Source: Allacma fusca (taxonomy: Eukaryota > Arthropoda > Collembola > Symphypleona > Sminthuridae). Taken from it: a stretch of DNA of 64,000 bases. The stretch is taken from positions 10,725,575 through 10,789,574 of the forward strand of contig OX359250.1 in NCBI GenBank assembly GCA_947179485.1, in the 5' to 3' direction. The position numbers were made by a program, and so were the translations under genes. Of this stretch, positions 36,701-52,100 are shown in pieces. Each line of letters opens with the position of its first letter. Position 1 is the stretch's first letter. The notes beneath the pieces are model-generated. The model was not told where the DNA came from and searched no databases. It saw only the letters and a list, made by a program, of their open reading frames with translations.

Positions 36701-39700
36701 CCATTACAAACAACATTCCAGTTGTGAAGCGTATGCGTAAAAAAAAATTCTCCCACGCCAAAGGCATTTGTGTCGATGAGAGCACTTTTCTGCCTTACTC
36801 TATTCTGTATAAATCCTCATTGTTTGTATTTACAAGTCATACGAGGAGAGTATTTTTGAACTTGAGGAATAATGCTGGGGAAGCCATAAACTTATTTATT
36901 ACCACAATTCTGCAAATATTTGAGGGAGTACGGATCTAATTTTATGCAACTTTCACAGATCATGCATGAAGGACACAAAAATGCGACAACTTCCACAAGT
37001 ACCACCGGAAGCTCCGCCATCACCCCGATCACATTTGCAATTCTAGGAGTGTGTCTCCTTTCAACCATTTTCACCGCTCTCCTGTGCTTTTATAAGAGGA
37101 AATCCCTGAAACAGCTAATTCAGAAAAGTCAACAGTCTAAAGTAAGTTTATTTTTTCTCCGTGTCACTCTGCCATAGTCTAAGACCAATAAGTGAGGACT
37201 TTAAGAGCCACGAATGAAGTAATTGCGCAAGTTTATCAATAGGGTAGAAATTGATCAAATCAACTGTGAAGTCGTAGCATGTAATCACTTCCTTCGAGAT
37301 ACTCCCTACAAAAATCATTAGATTTTGGTGGAACCTCCTCACCACCAGATTGAATTCCTACATCCTCCCAGGTTTCAAAAGTATGCTCCAGTACAGTAGA
37401 TTCAAGAATACTTCTAAACTTGAGGGAGGGTTCCTTTAGTGAAAATGCTGTTCCCGAAGTATTCTTTGCCTTTGGCCACCATCAAAATCAAAAGTTCCTG
37501 AAAGAACAACAACATGCCAGTTGTATATTACTACACGCGGAGGAATTTGAGTCCCTCAAATTGAGAGTGTTATTGCTATAGGACAGGGTCATGAAACCTC
37601 CCAGTTTTCAGAAATGAAGGCTTTAATCAAATCCTATAGTAATCCTGTCATAGCCACAACTCTCAATCAGGAAGACTGTAGACACCTTTTAGAAAGTTGA
37701 CTAGCCTAGAACCATTGAGGAATGATGAATTTCAAGATAAATAAGTTACAAGTATGTAGCAGAATCCGTAGAAGTCACTTCCTTACGGATGGGAAACAAA
37801 TTCAAAATAATAACTTGTTTTGATGGTAACTTGGATGTGGAGTTCAAACAAAAACAAGGCATACACAATTTACTGTACATAAGAGGAGTCTTCGTATGTT
37901 CATATCAACTGTCACATGTGGGACCACATTTGTGTACAAGTATTATTATTTACTATTGCATATTTTTTTTGCAAACGTGGCTTATAAGGTGTAGATTAGG
38001 GAAGGTAAACGATGGAAATGTACTTGAAATGTGAAGAGTTAAAGATTCTGAGCCATAACTGTTTTTACGGGAGGCAATATACGGCACCACATTGCACAGT
38101 AATAAATCAAATGCTATTTCCGGCGACTGTCACCAGTTCAGTAGTCAAATCCATTGCACCTGGAAAGTATCTCCCTCTTTATTTTTTCCCTCATTTTTTC
38201 CTTCGCTCTCCCTTTCCTAGTCAAGTATGGGAGGTTCAAGAGTGTCATGCATGTATCTGTATCTGTTGATAGTCGAGACTTGGAGCTTGGACTCCAATGG
38301 AAATTCCACTTGGATGAACACTAATAGTCTACACACGGATTATTTGTTTAGCCAGGCTTAACCGCAATTTTTCACCTTTCGTCATACCTCAAAACCTTTG
38401 GAGACTATATTTGCAAATCAGCTAAGAACATTGAGTATCTCCTGATGTTATGCTACATACTGAGATATACTAATGGGCATGGAATTGGGGATATTTTGTT
38501 TACTCACAGTTATATCCAAGTTGGATTAAATTCTCCCTTCCACTTTGTAACTGCTCAAAACAGTAGTTCATGTGGTTGTTCCCTTGTAACCTAAACCTTG
38601 ACTTTGAATAATAACCAAAAAAGCTTGTGTATGCAAATTTGTTCATAAATCAATTCCCATAAATTACATTTTCTAAAAATAAGCGACTCCCTTTTAAATC
38701 ACTCCTGGCTCTAGAGAACTTCTGACTTCTCAATAGTTCTGGTCTCTACAGGAAGAATCTTAAAGGGCATGAGGAACTGCTCACATTGTGTGGGTAAATC
38801 ATTATAAATACATTTCTGCCCTGGTGTTCTGGTCCTGTAAATGTTTAGAATATTTTTTTGAACTACTTTAATTATTATTTGTGAGTTTTCCCTATGCTTT
38901 TGCTTAAATTAAAGAGCCATTTAAAATCCTAACAATACCTTTCCATCACTCTGTGAGGATTTTAAAGAGCGGATGCATAAATTAAATATGTGCATTCATT
39001 CTTTCAACATGCTATTTTCCTTTCAAAACAGTTCGAGATGGATATGAAGACCCGGGATTTGGGAGGTCGACTTTTACCAGATCGGTTTATCACTAATCCA
39101 ACCTACGAGTCAGCCACATTGGATCTGTCCATCCGTATCTTCTCACCAGACGAAATCAAAATCATGTCTCAAATTGGACAAGGATGTTTTGGGAAAGTTT
39201 TTAAAGGTAAAAATGACTTTCCTCGTGTCTATTTAATTACTTGCAAATGTATTATGTGCGTTTGCTCAAGTGTGTACGATTTCATTAGATAAATTTTAAG
39301 TAAACTTTGTGCGTAGGTTTCAGATATTGACTATATAGTTTAGTCATTGATCTTAAAAAATGTCTGGGAAAGAGAGAGAGAGAGAGAGAGTGAGAGAGGG
39401 AATAACACAAGTTTACGAGAAATATTTCCACTTGAGAAGATTTTAGGCGTCTAGAGGAATTAAGGGAAGTGCTCAAAATCCAATGTGAATTTTATGTGCA
39501 GTGAGCAGCAGATGATGAGGTTTTAGGAGTTCGGAAAGTTTTTCTTGCAAGTTTTAATATGCGTAAAAAATATTTACGGATACGTCACGTCAAAGTAATA
39601 AAAAGTCAAAATGGTTCGTACATAGTTAACTGGAGCAGGAAATATCCGTGAATCTGTTCCAATGTGGGTTTATTATTGATACTTGAGACTCCCATAAGAG

Positions 39701-42700
39701 TGAATAAGTGGGACTAACTTTGAGGTATGTAACTATCTACTATTTAGGAGCTCACTTCGTGAGCCCAGGAAGGAGGAAGCGACAAGTTCCTCAAATCAAG
39801 ACTATATTTGTAAAATAGCTAAATTTAAAATTAATCAAGTTGTCAGATGCTTTACTTGAAATTAGGAAAATAATACTCGATTTCACCATTTTAAGTGACG
39901 GCTTCAAATAACACCCAGGCGGAAAATTGGATTTGACTTGTTTGCAGAAACGAGTCAACGTGTTGAACGACATGTCGAGTGTGAACACGTGCTTTCTTTT
40001 TATGCTCCGTTGTATGACATCTTATCTTGTGACTTACCACACACCCTTCAGTATAGTCTGTTCGTAGCCACCTTCTCTGTAATTGAGTTTCGCGGTTGAC
40101 AGTAATTACCAGGAATCCGTTAAGATCAGGGTTTTGAACTGTGGTCCCACTTGGTACCTCAGCTTCAGAGCTACCCCGTCAAATTGTGGAGTTCATTAGA
40201 CAAGGGGACTTCCATCTCTCCTCTATTATTTTTTCTAATCCTTTTGTAACTTTGCCCTCACTGGAATATACTGTCCAGAGTAAACTCAATTTTTTTTTGT
40301 AGGAAACTGTCTGATATATAAGAACTAAAATTGACATGACCGTTTCTACGGGTTCAAGAACCCGGTGAGAGGTAATACAGTCGTTATTGTGTGTGCACAA
40401 GGATCTATAGGATAGTGTACCTACCGCTCAGGTTGCCAGAGCTCTTTTGCGTCTCTCCTGTATAGCAAGGACCAGCCGACCAAATCAATAGAACAAAAGT
40501 TGAGATTACAAAAGGGGTTTCCGTTGTCATAACGGCCGGATAAATAGATTTTACGTAACTGCGGCTCCTCAATTTTATTCCTGCGATACATCAGTAGAAC
40601 TACGTCATTTTTGAACGGACATTTTTATCACGATACTGTACGGTTGCTTTAGATACTATTTAGTATTTCATTTATCCCTATCACAGTAGGTATGAATTTC
40701 TGTCCCGGGAAAGGAGGAAAAATGAGTCGATTCCCTGAAAAAAAAACCCACAAACTTAAAGTCAAACTCCGTTGTATGTTAGTGTATTTCCTCACCTCCC
40801 CTTGACAATGTTTTCTACTTTTCTTTGAAATGTCTCTTGACGTCCATGTATTGCTGTCGAGATGACATCGACAGTAATTTCGTCTCCCACAAAGGAAATC
40901 CATTAAGGGTTTAGAGTTATAAAGAATGTCATGCCCGACGTTTTCCAACTTCAAAATCAAATGGAGTGCTACATTTAATTCCTCATTCATATAGATATAT
41001 GCTATGGTAATCCCCGCCATTAGACAGCCGACAGCTCAATGCCTCTAACCTGGCCTTATTCTGTAAGTAAATTAGTACGGTGTCTCCTTGAAAAATCCTG
41101 ATCTCGGTTCCCACATGGTGCAAAAAAGCATACAGTAGATATAACATCCAGTGGTTTTTAGCCCGGACTGACAAGTCTCATGTGATGGCCTTTAAATCCT
41201 CACGCACATATCTAAAAATTAAATGAGGCCTAGGAAGAGGACGGAACAGGGAAGGGAAAAGATTTTGAGATTACCACTCTGAGGAAATCCACGGAGGAGA
41301 GTCTCAAAATTGAATACCCATGAGAGTAGGTCGACGGGAGAAAGACAGGGGAATAAACACTTATTGCGTAACGGCAGGGGTAACATGCTCTTCTGTCGAA
41401 TTTCTACGTAGTGGTAAGTCCATATGCACGACATGGAGGTAGAAGGACAAGTGAAAGTAGGGGAACGATTTTATAAATGTATTTGCAATGTAAACGAGGA
41501 TAAGAAGGGAGAAAGTAATTTCCCTTCAATGGTCTTCCCACGTGCTCATAACATTACACGTCGCATTTCCCCGTGAAAAGTTTTACTGCGAGCAAAAACC
41601 TCCTAAAAAGCTTGACATTACAAACTAGTTTTAACCGCTTGCATCTACATACATACATATCCATCCGTGGCAATGTCCCTAGCTAAGTTATGGATGATCA
41701 TGAAACACTCAATGACTCTTACATGCATGACATCATTCCGTGTGTTTGGTATATACAAGTATGTAGTAGTAGTAGTAGTAGTAGGGATTGGGGACTCCAA
41801 GGAAGAGTACTATGGTAATCGTGTGTGTAGTGCCTCATAATACAACGATACGAAAACTACGATGAATCTATGTAATTATTACTAAATGTAATATTTGATA
41901 CAGGTGAACTGAATGGGGAACCAATTGCTGTGAAAGTCGTCAAAACTGAACATGCTGGAGAGGCAATGAAGGAAGTGGAAACAATGGCAGCTTTCAATCA
42001 TCAAAATATACTTCAAATGATTGGCATTGCCAAGAGTATGGGTACGTTTTCCTAACATTTCATATGTGATATCTGTGAAGTAACCACAAAACCAACAGCT
42101 CAGAAAGTGTAGGTAGTAGGTAAATTTCAGTGACTTTGACGCAATCAGATATCTCACAACAAGTGTCACTTCCCATGTGCTTGGTTATAGTGACAAGGAG
42201 ACTACAAGGCCAAACAAAGAGTGCATAGAGACTGATATTGTCCCACTCTTCCCCGTAGTTGATTTGAAGGAGGAACGTGTTTGAAGGAAATGAATTATTC
42301 TTAACGGAGGGATTTTCCAGTATTTCTTATTATTTCTCTTCCTTCCAAATAGTAGATACGAAAAAGACAACAATTTTTATTAAATTGTAATGTTCAGGTT
42401 TGGAAACTTCTTTGGGGTAATGTTGTAACACGACATGTGCAAGATGGGTAATTGCTTGGATGACAACAACCATTCCTGATTATTTTGAAACATAAGGCCC
42501 GAAAATGACATGAGTAACTTCGCAGTTCACAGTATCCTCCAGAAGTATTGACAGAGGAAATTGGGGGACATAACGTACTTTGAGATCCTCATCCTTCAAT
42601 TAATTCCACTATTTAATATGGGCGGTTGTTGGACGGAGCACTAAGGGAAAAAATGCGCATAAATATGCATAGGAATCACTTTCTCCTTGATCCAACAGAA

Positions 42701-43113
42701 GTTGATCACGAGGCGAAGTGTAAACAAGTCCCACTGATGCGTTTACTTATGGAAGAAAACGCTTTCAATGGACCACTTTCAGCATCAATGCATATTAATG
42801 TCGTTGAGTATCCAGAATATTGATATTTTAACCATTACCAGCACATGCCATGAATGAGCGAATGGAAACTGAGGACGGAGAAGGAAAACTCTGGATAGGA
42901 ATATTGTTCCGTTTGAGTATGGAAAAGGTGAACGAAATGGGTTTAGTGAAGACACTAATGGTTTCTCCTCCACTTTTTCATAACTGCGTCACTAACTCAC
43001 CAAGTTTTTTACAGTTTTTTTCCCAGCATAAGTTGTTTGTATAACCCCATAGTTAAGAAGTATGACGGATTTAAGTGTGGTCTGTAACCGCAATTGAGCT
43101 CAGGTCATTTATC

Positions 43114-43164
<51 letters not shown>

Positions 43165-46100
43165 GATTGAATAAGCTAGAACTTGGAGTCATGCAGGTTC
43201 CATTGCATATTCCATTTAAATAAGTTATAAGCTGGAAAGTGAATTTTGAAAAATAAAAATCATTCAGTAGATTCTACATGCATATGTAGGTACTTGCTTC
43301 CATATTAATATGCTTCTATGGGTATGAATTTGACCAGATATGGAAGCTCCCTGGCTTTTGTTCGAGTTCATGGAATATGGGGACCTGGCAAGCGTTTTGA
43401 GAAGTAATGCCAACCAAAATATGCATGATGAGCTGGATGGGAGACCGAAATTCCCCCTAAAGCGGGTAAGTATTTTTAAAATATCCACACTAGACCTCCT
43501 GAGAATTCTTTAAGTTTAAGTAGTCGTCTCATAAAAATAACTACGTCACCTGCACCACGGCATCGCTGCCATGTGGAATTTAATTTGTACGGAGCTCCTC
43601 ATACTTTGTACCAACACATCTTCATTGCTGTCATGTGCATAAAGTAGCATTAGGAACGCCTCAATAGAAATTTACTTTGAAAGTTGGATATTATAATGTA
43701 GCCAACATCTCAGCCTATGAGATATGAAAAATAGTTGGAGGAAAGAATATCTACCTTTGGTTTTGCATCTGCAGGGGGCTTATCGTTCAAAATCCCCCTT
43801 ACCACACTACTTGTACAATAGTACACAGTGAGTGCATCTTTATATCTTTTCCAAGAGATCCAGCTCCGGGATAGGTTCATCTTGGAGGTTTAGTTTACAT
43901 GTTTCTACAACAAGTATGGGTATCTAAGGTGGGGGGACTGCCAAAATAAGTAAGTATAAGTTCTCGAGGGCATTATTCTTTCACGTTGTTGTGAAAATTC
44001 CTTTTTCCTTAGTCAATATTCTTTGTCTCAGGGCTGGTTGTTTGTTTGAGCGAAATGAGTAAGAAACATCCCTTTTGAAAATTATGAGGAAGATATTTTT
44101 ACGTTACACAAGATCAAAGACTCGGAGGATGCGGACTCCTGATGATAAATCATTGAGGGAACAAATATGATCAAGAGTTAGAGCACGCCATCAATTCTGT
44201 TCGGAAACAGTGAGAATTTGTTAAATGGGACAACAACCATGTAGTGAGCAATTGAGCCTATGTGTATAGCTACTCCAGCCTCCACTACTACAGTACTTGT
44301 CAAGTATATAACTTGTGTAGGAACAAACATTGGGTGTTACTTGAGGAAATTCAAAAGTTTTGTGTGGGCGCTTTATTGTCACCAATGCACAAATGACACG
44401 GAGTCAGCCACACAACCAACAGCCCTACGTGGAATAACTCCCGTAGTTCCACCAAATGACGTCCATGAGTGTTGACTTTTCAGAATGAAAAATCAATTTG
44501 AACGAAATTGGAATTGCCATTTTGATGATTGATTGACCATACTGCTGCCACTCACTCTCTCCTTTTGGTATTATTCCAATGCTCCATTGTATTCACAATG
44601 ATACCATTAGGAGTCTTCATTCATTAGGTAAATACATTTCCTCAGCTCCAGTCAGCTAGCAACAGTTGGCGGTTTGTGTTGGGGAATAATTTCTACAGCT
44701 ACGACGTCAAATTTCTATTGATACCCTGAAGGCTGACCTTTGAACGATGAGGATGACTGATCATCAAGTGAATATATTTTGGGGATTATAATTTCCACAC
44801 ATTTATAGAATAACTCCCAAATTTTTCCCCTTCGCATGAAATTTTCTCCGAGCCTATTCCTGTCTGGATGTACATAAATCCAGGAGGGGAAATGTTGTAA
44901 TTCTGGGGGTACAAGCTCCCCTAAGCCAGGTTCCCCATGAATCAAATGAGATATCTTAGATAAATAATGAACTCAAATCCAAGGATACTAGTTCAAGTCA
45001 CATGTCCCCCAATTCCCATTAGTTAGAGTTAAGTCTCCAAAGTTATTTAGAATTGAGTCTGTAAACAAGTTGGAGGATCATAGTGCAATGAAATATGCCG
45101 TTATAAAAGCTGATGCGGGCTCATCAAATTCTCTGGTTATTTCACGGCATGGAAAGTTGATGGTAGTGCATTAATTTCCTGCCTTTAGTTAATTTTAGGA
45201 TAGAAAACGAGTTTGGTTTGGCAGTTCCGGTAGGTATGTAGCTCAAGGAATGCTAATTATCAGAGTCTGTGAATGAGAGAGTTTGTTCAGTGTTATCAGG
45301 GAGTAAAGCAAACCTGGCTTTACACTTTCATTGTCATAAACACGCATGCAAATATTTGCTCACCTCATTAGGGGCTACATCGGGTGCATTTCCTACATGA
45401 ATTTAGAATTTATGAAAGAAATTCCCTTTTGAATGAGAAAGCTGTTGAATGTGCGGATGACCTTGATGCTAATTTTATTTTATGTATAATTATATGTATG
45501 ATTTATTATAGTGTTATTCCTGGAATTTTGCCTTTAACACAGAACAACATTATATTATTTTAATTATTATAAGTATACATTTGCCCCCATTATCCTGTCT
45601 CATCCAGGGGGCAATAGCATAAGGCCGGGATTGAGATAAAGGTATGATCACTCATTATAATTACCCACACATGCATGCTCTTTGTAGTCGGATGAATCTG
45701 GAGATTGAATCCGAACCTCTTTGGAAAATTTGTAAACCTTTATAATAATTTTGGCACCTATCAAAACTTGTACCACAGAGCCCCTACAACTGGAAGCTGT
45801 ATGTGTTCCAACTGTATCTATCTGTACATGCAGATCTTGTCTTATGCCTTCAAGATTACGGGTTAAGTTACACTGATCAGTTAAAGGTTGTGGGTTCAGT
45901 TATTTCAAAGTTTGGAAGGTTTCCTAGAGACACAAAATTAGTTTCCCAAGGTTACATTAATTCTATTTATTCGGGCATGCTGTGATGCATGACAATGAGA
46001 TTAAATAAGTTAGACAATGAATTTTGTCCAGGTCAGGTGCTGATATGAAATGATTGAAATATATCCGGGAACAAAGCATGCTCGTTCGTAATAACCCTAG

Positions 46101-49100
46101 AGGGGAATGACCCTAGGGAGGGGGATATTTCCACAATAATTCCCAGTAATGGAAAACTTTGGAAGGACACTGCACTTAGCAGCTTTACAAAGGACCTAAG
46201 AAGGTCAAGATTGACATGTACTTCAAAACTTGTGCATAACCACATGAAGAGCTAGAAGTTGATGTGACACTTAAGAGGGACTATAAGAGAAGCTAACAAT
46301 GACCACATGATAAACTTTCACTTGAAATAGCAGTCCCTTGAGGAAAGTGAGATGTATTATATGTACTCAATGAGTTCCGTATATGGGCATTAACTATAGG
46401 TCTACACTCCAGCGTCATCTCAATCTCTCACATCCAGCAAAACTCTCGGAATTTATTTTTCAATACTGTTGATAGGGACAGTCAGATTTCTCTGTGATTT
46501 TGATTCCCCTGGGATCTGTCTTGAAAAGTTTTCCGCGTCTCTCTACTTTCTTTGCTCAAATTCCAAGAACTAGTTTTGCATGAAGTAAATAAGCGAGGGG
46601 TAGAAATTATACATGCAAAACCGATTAGGATGTCAGAAATTCATATTTACGTGTGAAAACTTCCGTCTAGATTTACTCCGTCTCTTTATTGAAATCCAGG
46701 ATCTCACTCGGGTTCCTATCGACTGATCCCTACAGAATCTCGGAATATCTCTGGAAAAATTACTTTATAGTTAATTCGAATTTTTTCGCTTGAGTACTCC
46801 AATGCTCTCACTTCTAAGGGGGAGACTCTTCCTCCTCCTAAAACGTATGTACATACATATGTACTTATTTAGCTACTATCTGTAGATATCTACATCACTG
46901 AGTTATCTAGTTTATGTCGATTATTTCTTACTTACTTCCCTGACGATGAATCCGCGTTTTCAAGAATATTATTTTCCTTATTTAGTTACTTAAGTAGCAA
47001 CATGCGCTCAAGTAAGAGCTAATTCAATTTATTTCCTTTCGATTCCCTGCACAGTTTGAACATTTCAACGACAAAACGATGATGATTTTGTCGGATATCA
47101 AAATTACTCAATCAATTCTGAACTACTGTTATGTATATAAATATTATCTTTAATATTTTACGCCGTGCACATTTACTACTGTAAACAAATCAAGGACTCC
47201 ATAAGCTCATAGTTGAAAGGATTCGATTAGAAATTTCAAACAATGAGCATGTAACATGGATGAGAAACCATAAATGAAACAGCTAAGAGCATATTTAATT
47301 ATTTGCAAACCTTACGCTGTGTGTACCATACGTCTATCTATGTAAAGCCTGACTCTGCTGGGAATGTGCGATGATTGATGTTTTGTTGCGCTTGTTTTTC
47401 ATCCCTGTATTCAAATAATTATGCGTGAACCTTCGAAACTTAAACACTGTTGTTATGGTAATTTTCGTGGAATCAGTTGTGGAAGAGAAAGTACTGACAT
47501 TGTGCCTCCAATGGCCCCCTTTCCCTTCTTCTTCGCTCGTTGTCTTTTTCTTGTTTCTATTTTCCAAGGCAAAATAAATTACCTGTCTGAGAAAATGTTT
47601 TCTGTGTGCAAGATTCACTTGCAGATGTAAGCACAAACTGGAGTCCTACCTGACACAAATATTTGATTTTTCTTTGGGTATGTTGTATTTATTTTTTCAT
47701 ATCAAAACAGATTCTTACTTCGTTTTTTGACTCCCACTGTACCCGAGATAGAGTCTTGCATAAGCTTGTCTGAGTCTAAACTGTATGTATCTATATAACA
47801 TGCAAAGTCCTGCTTATACAATCAAGTTAAGACTTTCCCAAGAAATTCTGTGAACACTGTTTATGTCTTTATTTGTCTTCTCATTGTGTGTGGGAGTTGG
47901 ACTCTCTATCTTTGGCAGATGTTTCGAGGAAATTTCCACATTTGTTTATTTTTTGGATTTCCCAAAGACTACTACTCTCCTCAGAAGCAAATGAGAATCA
48001 TTAGTGTAAGGGTATAATAATGGCATGGGTAATCCAATCCTATTGAATTTATAAGAAATAGCTTGACTGAATGGGCGAAGACTTTATCTTTAGGGAGGTT
48101 ATTTGTCTATATATTGCACATAATGGGAAGGAACGTCTGAACTTGAAGTAGTAAAGCCTTAACTGCGTCTCTAGTAAACTTCGCCAGAAACTATGAATCT
48201 CTTGCAGTAATTGTTCCGTGAGGCAAATTGGTAATAAGATTCGTTTTTTTTTCTAGAGGTTACCATAACTGAACTACTGGGATTGGGGAGAAAGGGAATT
48301 TTGTATTCTTATCTCTGAAGAATTTCGCCTTTGGTCCTCATGTTTTCGAAATGAGTTCTATTGTTTGAAAAATAAAGGATTTTGTTGGCATATGTTGAGC
48401 ATTGGAGTGAGTTTGCTTTGACTTGAGTGATCTGAGGGAGATTTAGATTTAGCTAATTATTTAGTCCACGGAACTACGGCGTGTAAATCTTGGTGCCCAT
48501 GCATGAAGTGATGTATTCTGGGATTCGGGAACCTGGAGTCACGATAATGGTCTCAATAACTTTCACCGGTTTCAAGTTTCTGAGCCGGGGAGGGCTTGTG
48601 TGGAGATGAAGAGCAGGTGATTAGGGAAGGGCATTTTGGTACAAAGACGTGACACACAGTACGGATGGCAATTATCCCTTGGAATGACCGAATAATTTCC
48701 CTCCTACCACAGTTTCATTAATTAATGGTCGCTGTTAATACAACAAATGCATTTCTTGTGAAAGCTGTCAGTCTCTGATTCATATTCCGTGTATTTTCCA
48801 AAAGGTGGTCGACTTCAAGAGATTTTTATCCCATGGCAATGTGTAATCCAGTCATTTTGGTACATTACATGAGTGGGTACAAATAGTCTGTAGTGCAATT
48901 ACAATGATAATTATTACGATATGGTATGATTAGTATGATAATTACCAATATTCACATCTTTGACTTAATTTGATGAAGAGCATCAGTGATACTGCATCCC
49001 TCAAAGGAAGACGTTTTGCATGTATCTATTACAAATTTGTATTTTGAAAAATAATATTTACGTAGTCAAATTAACACTGCAGTCATATTTTTACCACGGA

Positions 49101-52100
49101 AATAAATATTGGATGAGAACGTGATGTCCGTGCATTTTACATTCGAGTTTAATTAATTATTTTAAGTAATATTTAAGTAATTAAGTAATGATAATTTTGG
49201 AATTTTGGGAATTATATTGTAATATTGTAAATTGAAATGGGATTTGTATCATATCAGGACACTCTGCTGGACATTGCCTACCAGATCAGCGAGGGAATGA
49301 AATATTTATCATCACAGCACTTCGTTCACAGGGATTTAGCAGCTCGGAACTGTCTCGTCGGCAACTACGGTGTGGTGAAAATATCTGACTTTGGCTTATC
49401 CAGGGACGTTTACACGTGCGACTATTACAAGGTTAGACTACTACAAACAATGTTATGTATACAATATTCTAGGGGAAGAGTACGGATGAGTAGAGACATA
49501 CTGTGTTACGCGCGCCATCAACTTCTTTTCAGTGACTAGAATTTATAGACATATGCTCTCCTATAAAAATAAAAATATTTACGTGGTTTTCTCATCCACT
49601 GTATACTTATATGAAGTACTCACACATGCACGTACTTTATATTCACTTTGGACTTTTAAACAAAGTTTTTACTTTTTCCAGGGGAGCGTATGGTTTTCGA
49701 GTATGTTTATTACAAGGGGGCATGCACACTCGCGGTTTTAATATAAAAAGATCTCAGTCGGCATTGATGTTCCCGCAGGAGTTGGTCAAGGGCAACTCTT
49801 ACTACCGCTATAAAAATGCTGGATTTATATTATATCATGGTTATATTAATGGAAAGCTGGGAGAGAGACAGCTTTGGGAAAGAAATTAAGATTCTGTTGG
49901 GAGCGGAATCGTTGACATTTTATGATTACTTAAGTAGCTTTATGAAAGGGTATCGTGCATAAAACATTAAATTAATGGACCATTTGTTCACTTCGTGTTA
50001 TCATTTACCGGTGTATGTACTATGACAGATTGGGGGCTCACGATTGTTACCCGTTCGATGGATGTCACCCGAAAGTGTGCTGTATGGACGCTTCACACTC
50101 GAGTCCGACGTATGGGCCTATGGAGTTCTCCTCTGGGAGATCTACACCTGGGGACAACAACCTTATTTTGGACATTCAAATGAAGAGGTAGTAAATTCTA
50201 TCCTCTAAACTCTCCCTCCTTAAATTCAGATCCTTCAAAATTGTCAAACTGCTGAGGTCGTATCGTTTATATTTCATATTTTATAACCCTATAAACTCAT
50301 AGGGAACTTTGAACTTCAGAAACTTCATCACTGAGCTTTTGGCCTATCCCTCCCTGACAATTTTCAAATCTTCTCGATAATAATTGTGAAATAACGCAAT
50401 TATAGCTGATTGACATATAAAGCACTCTGGCACTGTCGTATATGCAATTATTATGATCATGTATGTATACACACAAGATGCTCACTCTAATTATTGTAAG
50501 AGGCCCTTCCGGATAATGAATGATTCCATCTTAAGTAACTTCTTGACAACTGGAAGTTGAAAGTGAGGAAAGTTTCCATTTATATTCGGCAGTTTATCCT
50601 GTCAGCTCATGCTTTTTTAGATATGTATTAGAACAGATCCCTCCTCGTCTCCTTTGTGAACTTATGGGGAAGAAATTAAGGTCCAACTTTTAATTAAACC
50701 ACTTGTTACGAGTAACAAGCCGTACGTTGAGCAAAGTTTAGTAAACTCAGCTCTTGAACTCAACGAAGAGCCATTTCCATGCATTTCATATCCTTTCACT
50801 TCCGAGTATCATTAGTCTTGTGAAGGTTTGCATTTATGCATCGTAAATCCTACGCATCCTCACGACTCTGACTGGGGAGATGTTCAGGAATTCTGAATGG
50901 GAGTGCAAACATGGATTCGAAAAGGGTTTGAAGAAATATATAAATTAAGTTCGATCTATTTCCCTGGAATCATCGCTAGTTACCCATGATAGAGTAAAAG
51001 GCAATGATTTTATTTGTGCATAATGGCATGCATATTTACATATTTAGTTACCACGAGATCTTCAAAGAGTGTCGTGGGATAAGAGAGAAATGAAAGTGAA
51101 TGGCGGAAAGGATTTATAAAAAGGTAGATTCCCCTCAAATTGCTTATTCCTATGCTGTGGGGGAATTCTAAGGGTCAGCAAGGATTAAGGCATTTCTGTA
51201 CTGTATATGTAGATATGTTATTGTACGTAGTTAGCTTCGACAGAAGTTTCACAACCAACACAAACCATTCGAGGCATACTTCCTGCAATATGTCCTGTGA
51301 TTATTCCCCCTTTTATGTCAACTGTCAAATGCAGCCACAATTCTTCAATAGTTTTCAAAATTGTCATGTTAACTTGTGCTGAGCTGGAAAGTAGCTTAAA
51401 CACTAAGTGTTGGTTTTGGCCCAGACATTTCCCTTCATGTCATGTATGCATGCTCAGATCTGTTTGTTAGATTTTGAAGGCAGCATTATTACGGTCCGAA
51501 TATAACCCAAGGGTAGAAAGGATTCATAAGGATATAATATTAGGAGTAGGTATAATAATAATTATTATACATTAAATTGAAAGTGTAAAGTTCACACTAC
51601 CAAACGTTGACTGTAAAAGCTTCTGAGACATTAGATGGATGTGAAAAGGACTTTATTGCAAATAGAATTTGGAACAAGGCATGCATGTTTTAAAAGGTAC
51701 ATGACAGTGTCATTCTGTCTAATCTTGTGAACTCACTCTTCGGCACAGGGCGTGTGCTTACCTTTCACTCTTCCTTAACAAATTGTACTGCTAACAAAAG
51801 ACTTCTTAGAATCCATCTGTAGGATGTAGATATACGTGTACCTTCCGCTCTTCATTGTCCAAGTTTATAACATCTGGATCTCTTCGACTTGGGCTTTCAT
51901 TTCGGGTAGTGCTAGTGACGTATGGATGCATTCTGTTGCAGAAATTATACGAGTGTGAGGTTCATAGTTGTAGGATTTGAGAAAATTACAGTACTACAGA
52001 CACTACTTCTCATTGCCCTGCTCTCCTTTTGTTACATCTCAGTATGCTACAATGGTCTTCTGCGATGAAGCTATTTCCTAGAACTGGGCTTTCATGTAAG

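Noticed and set aside
40649..41020. 123-codon minus-strand frame inside a receptor kinase intron
   Set aside because: No recognisable domain and no splice context. Frames of this length occur by chance over a 64-kb window.
42626..42823. 65-codon + frame inside a receptor kinase intron as an alternative kinase exon
   Set aside because: Composition looks protein-like, but its ends lack donor and acceptor sites in a usable phase, and kinase homology is continuous without it.
47334..47636. Overlapping + and - frames in the large kinase intron
   Set aside because: Mutual shadows. Neither has a recognisable domain or splice sites.
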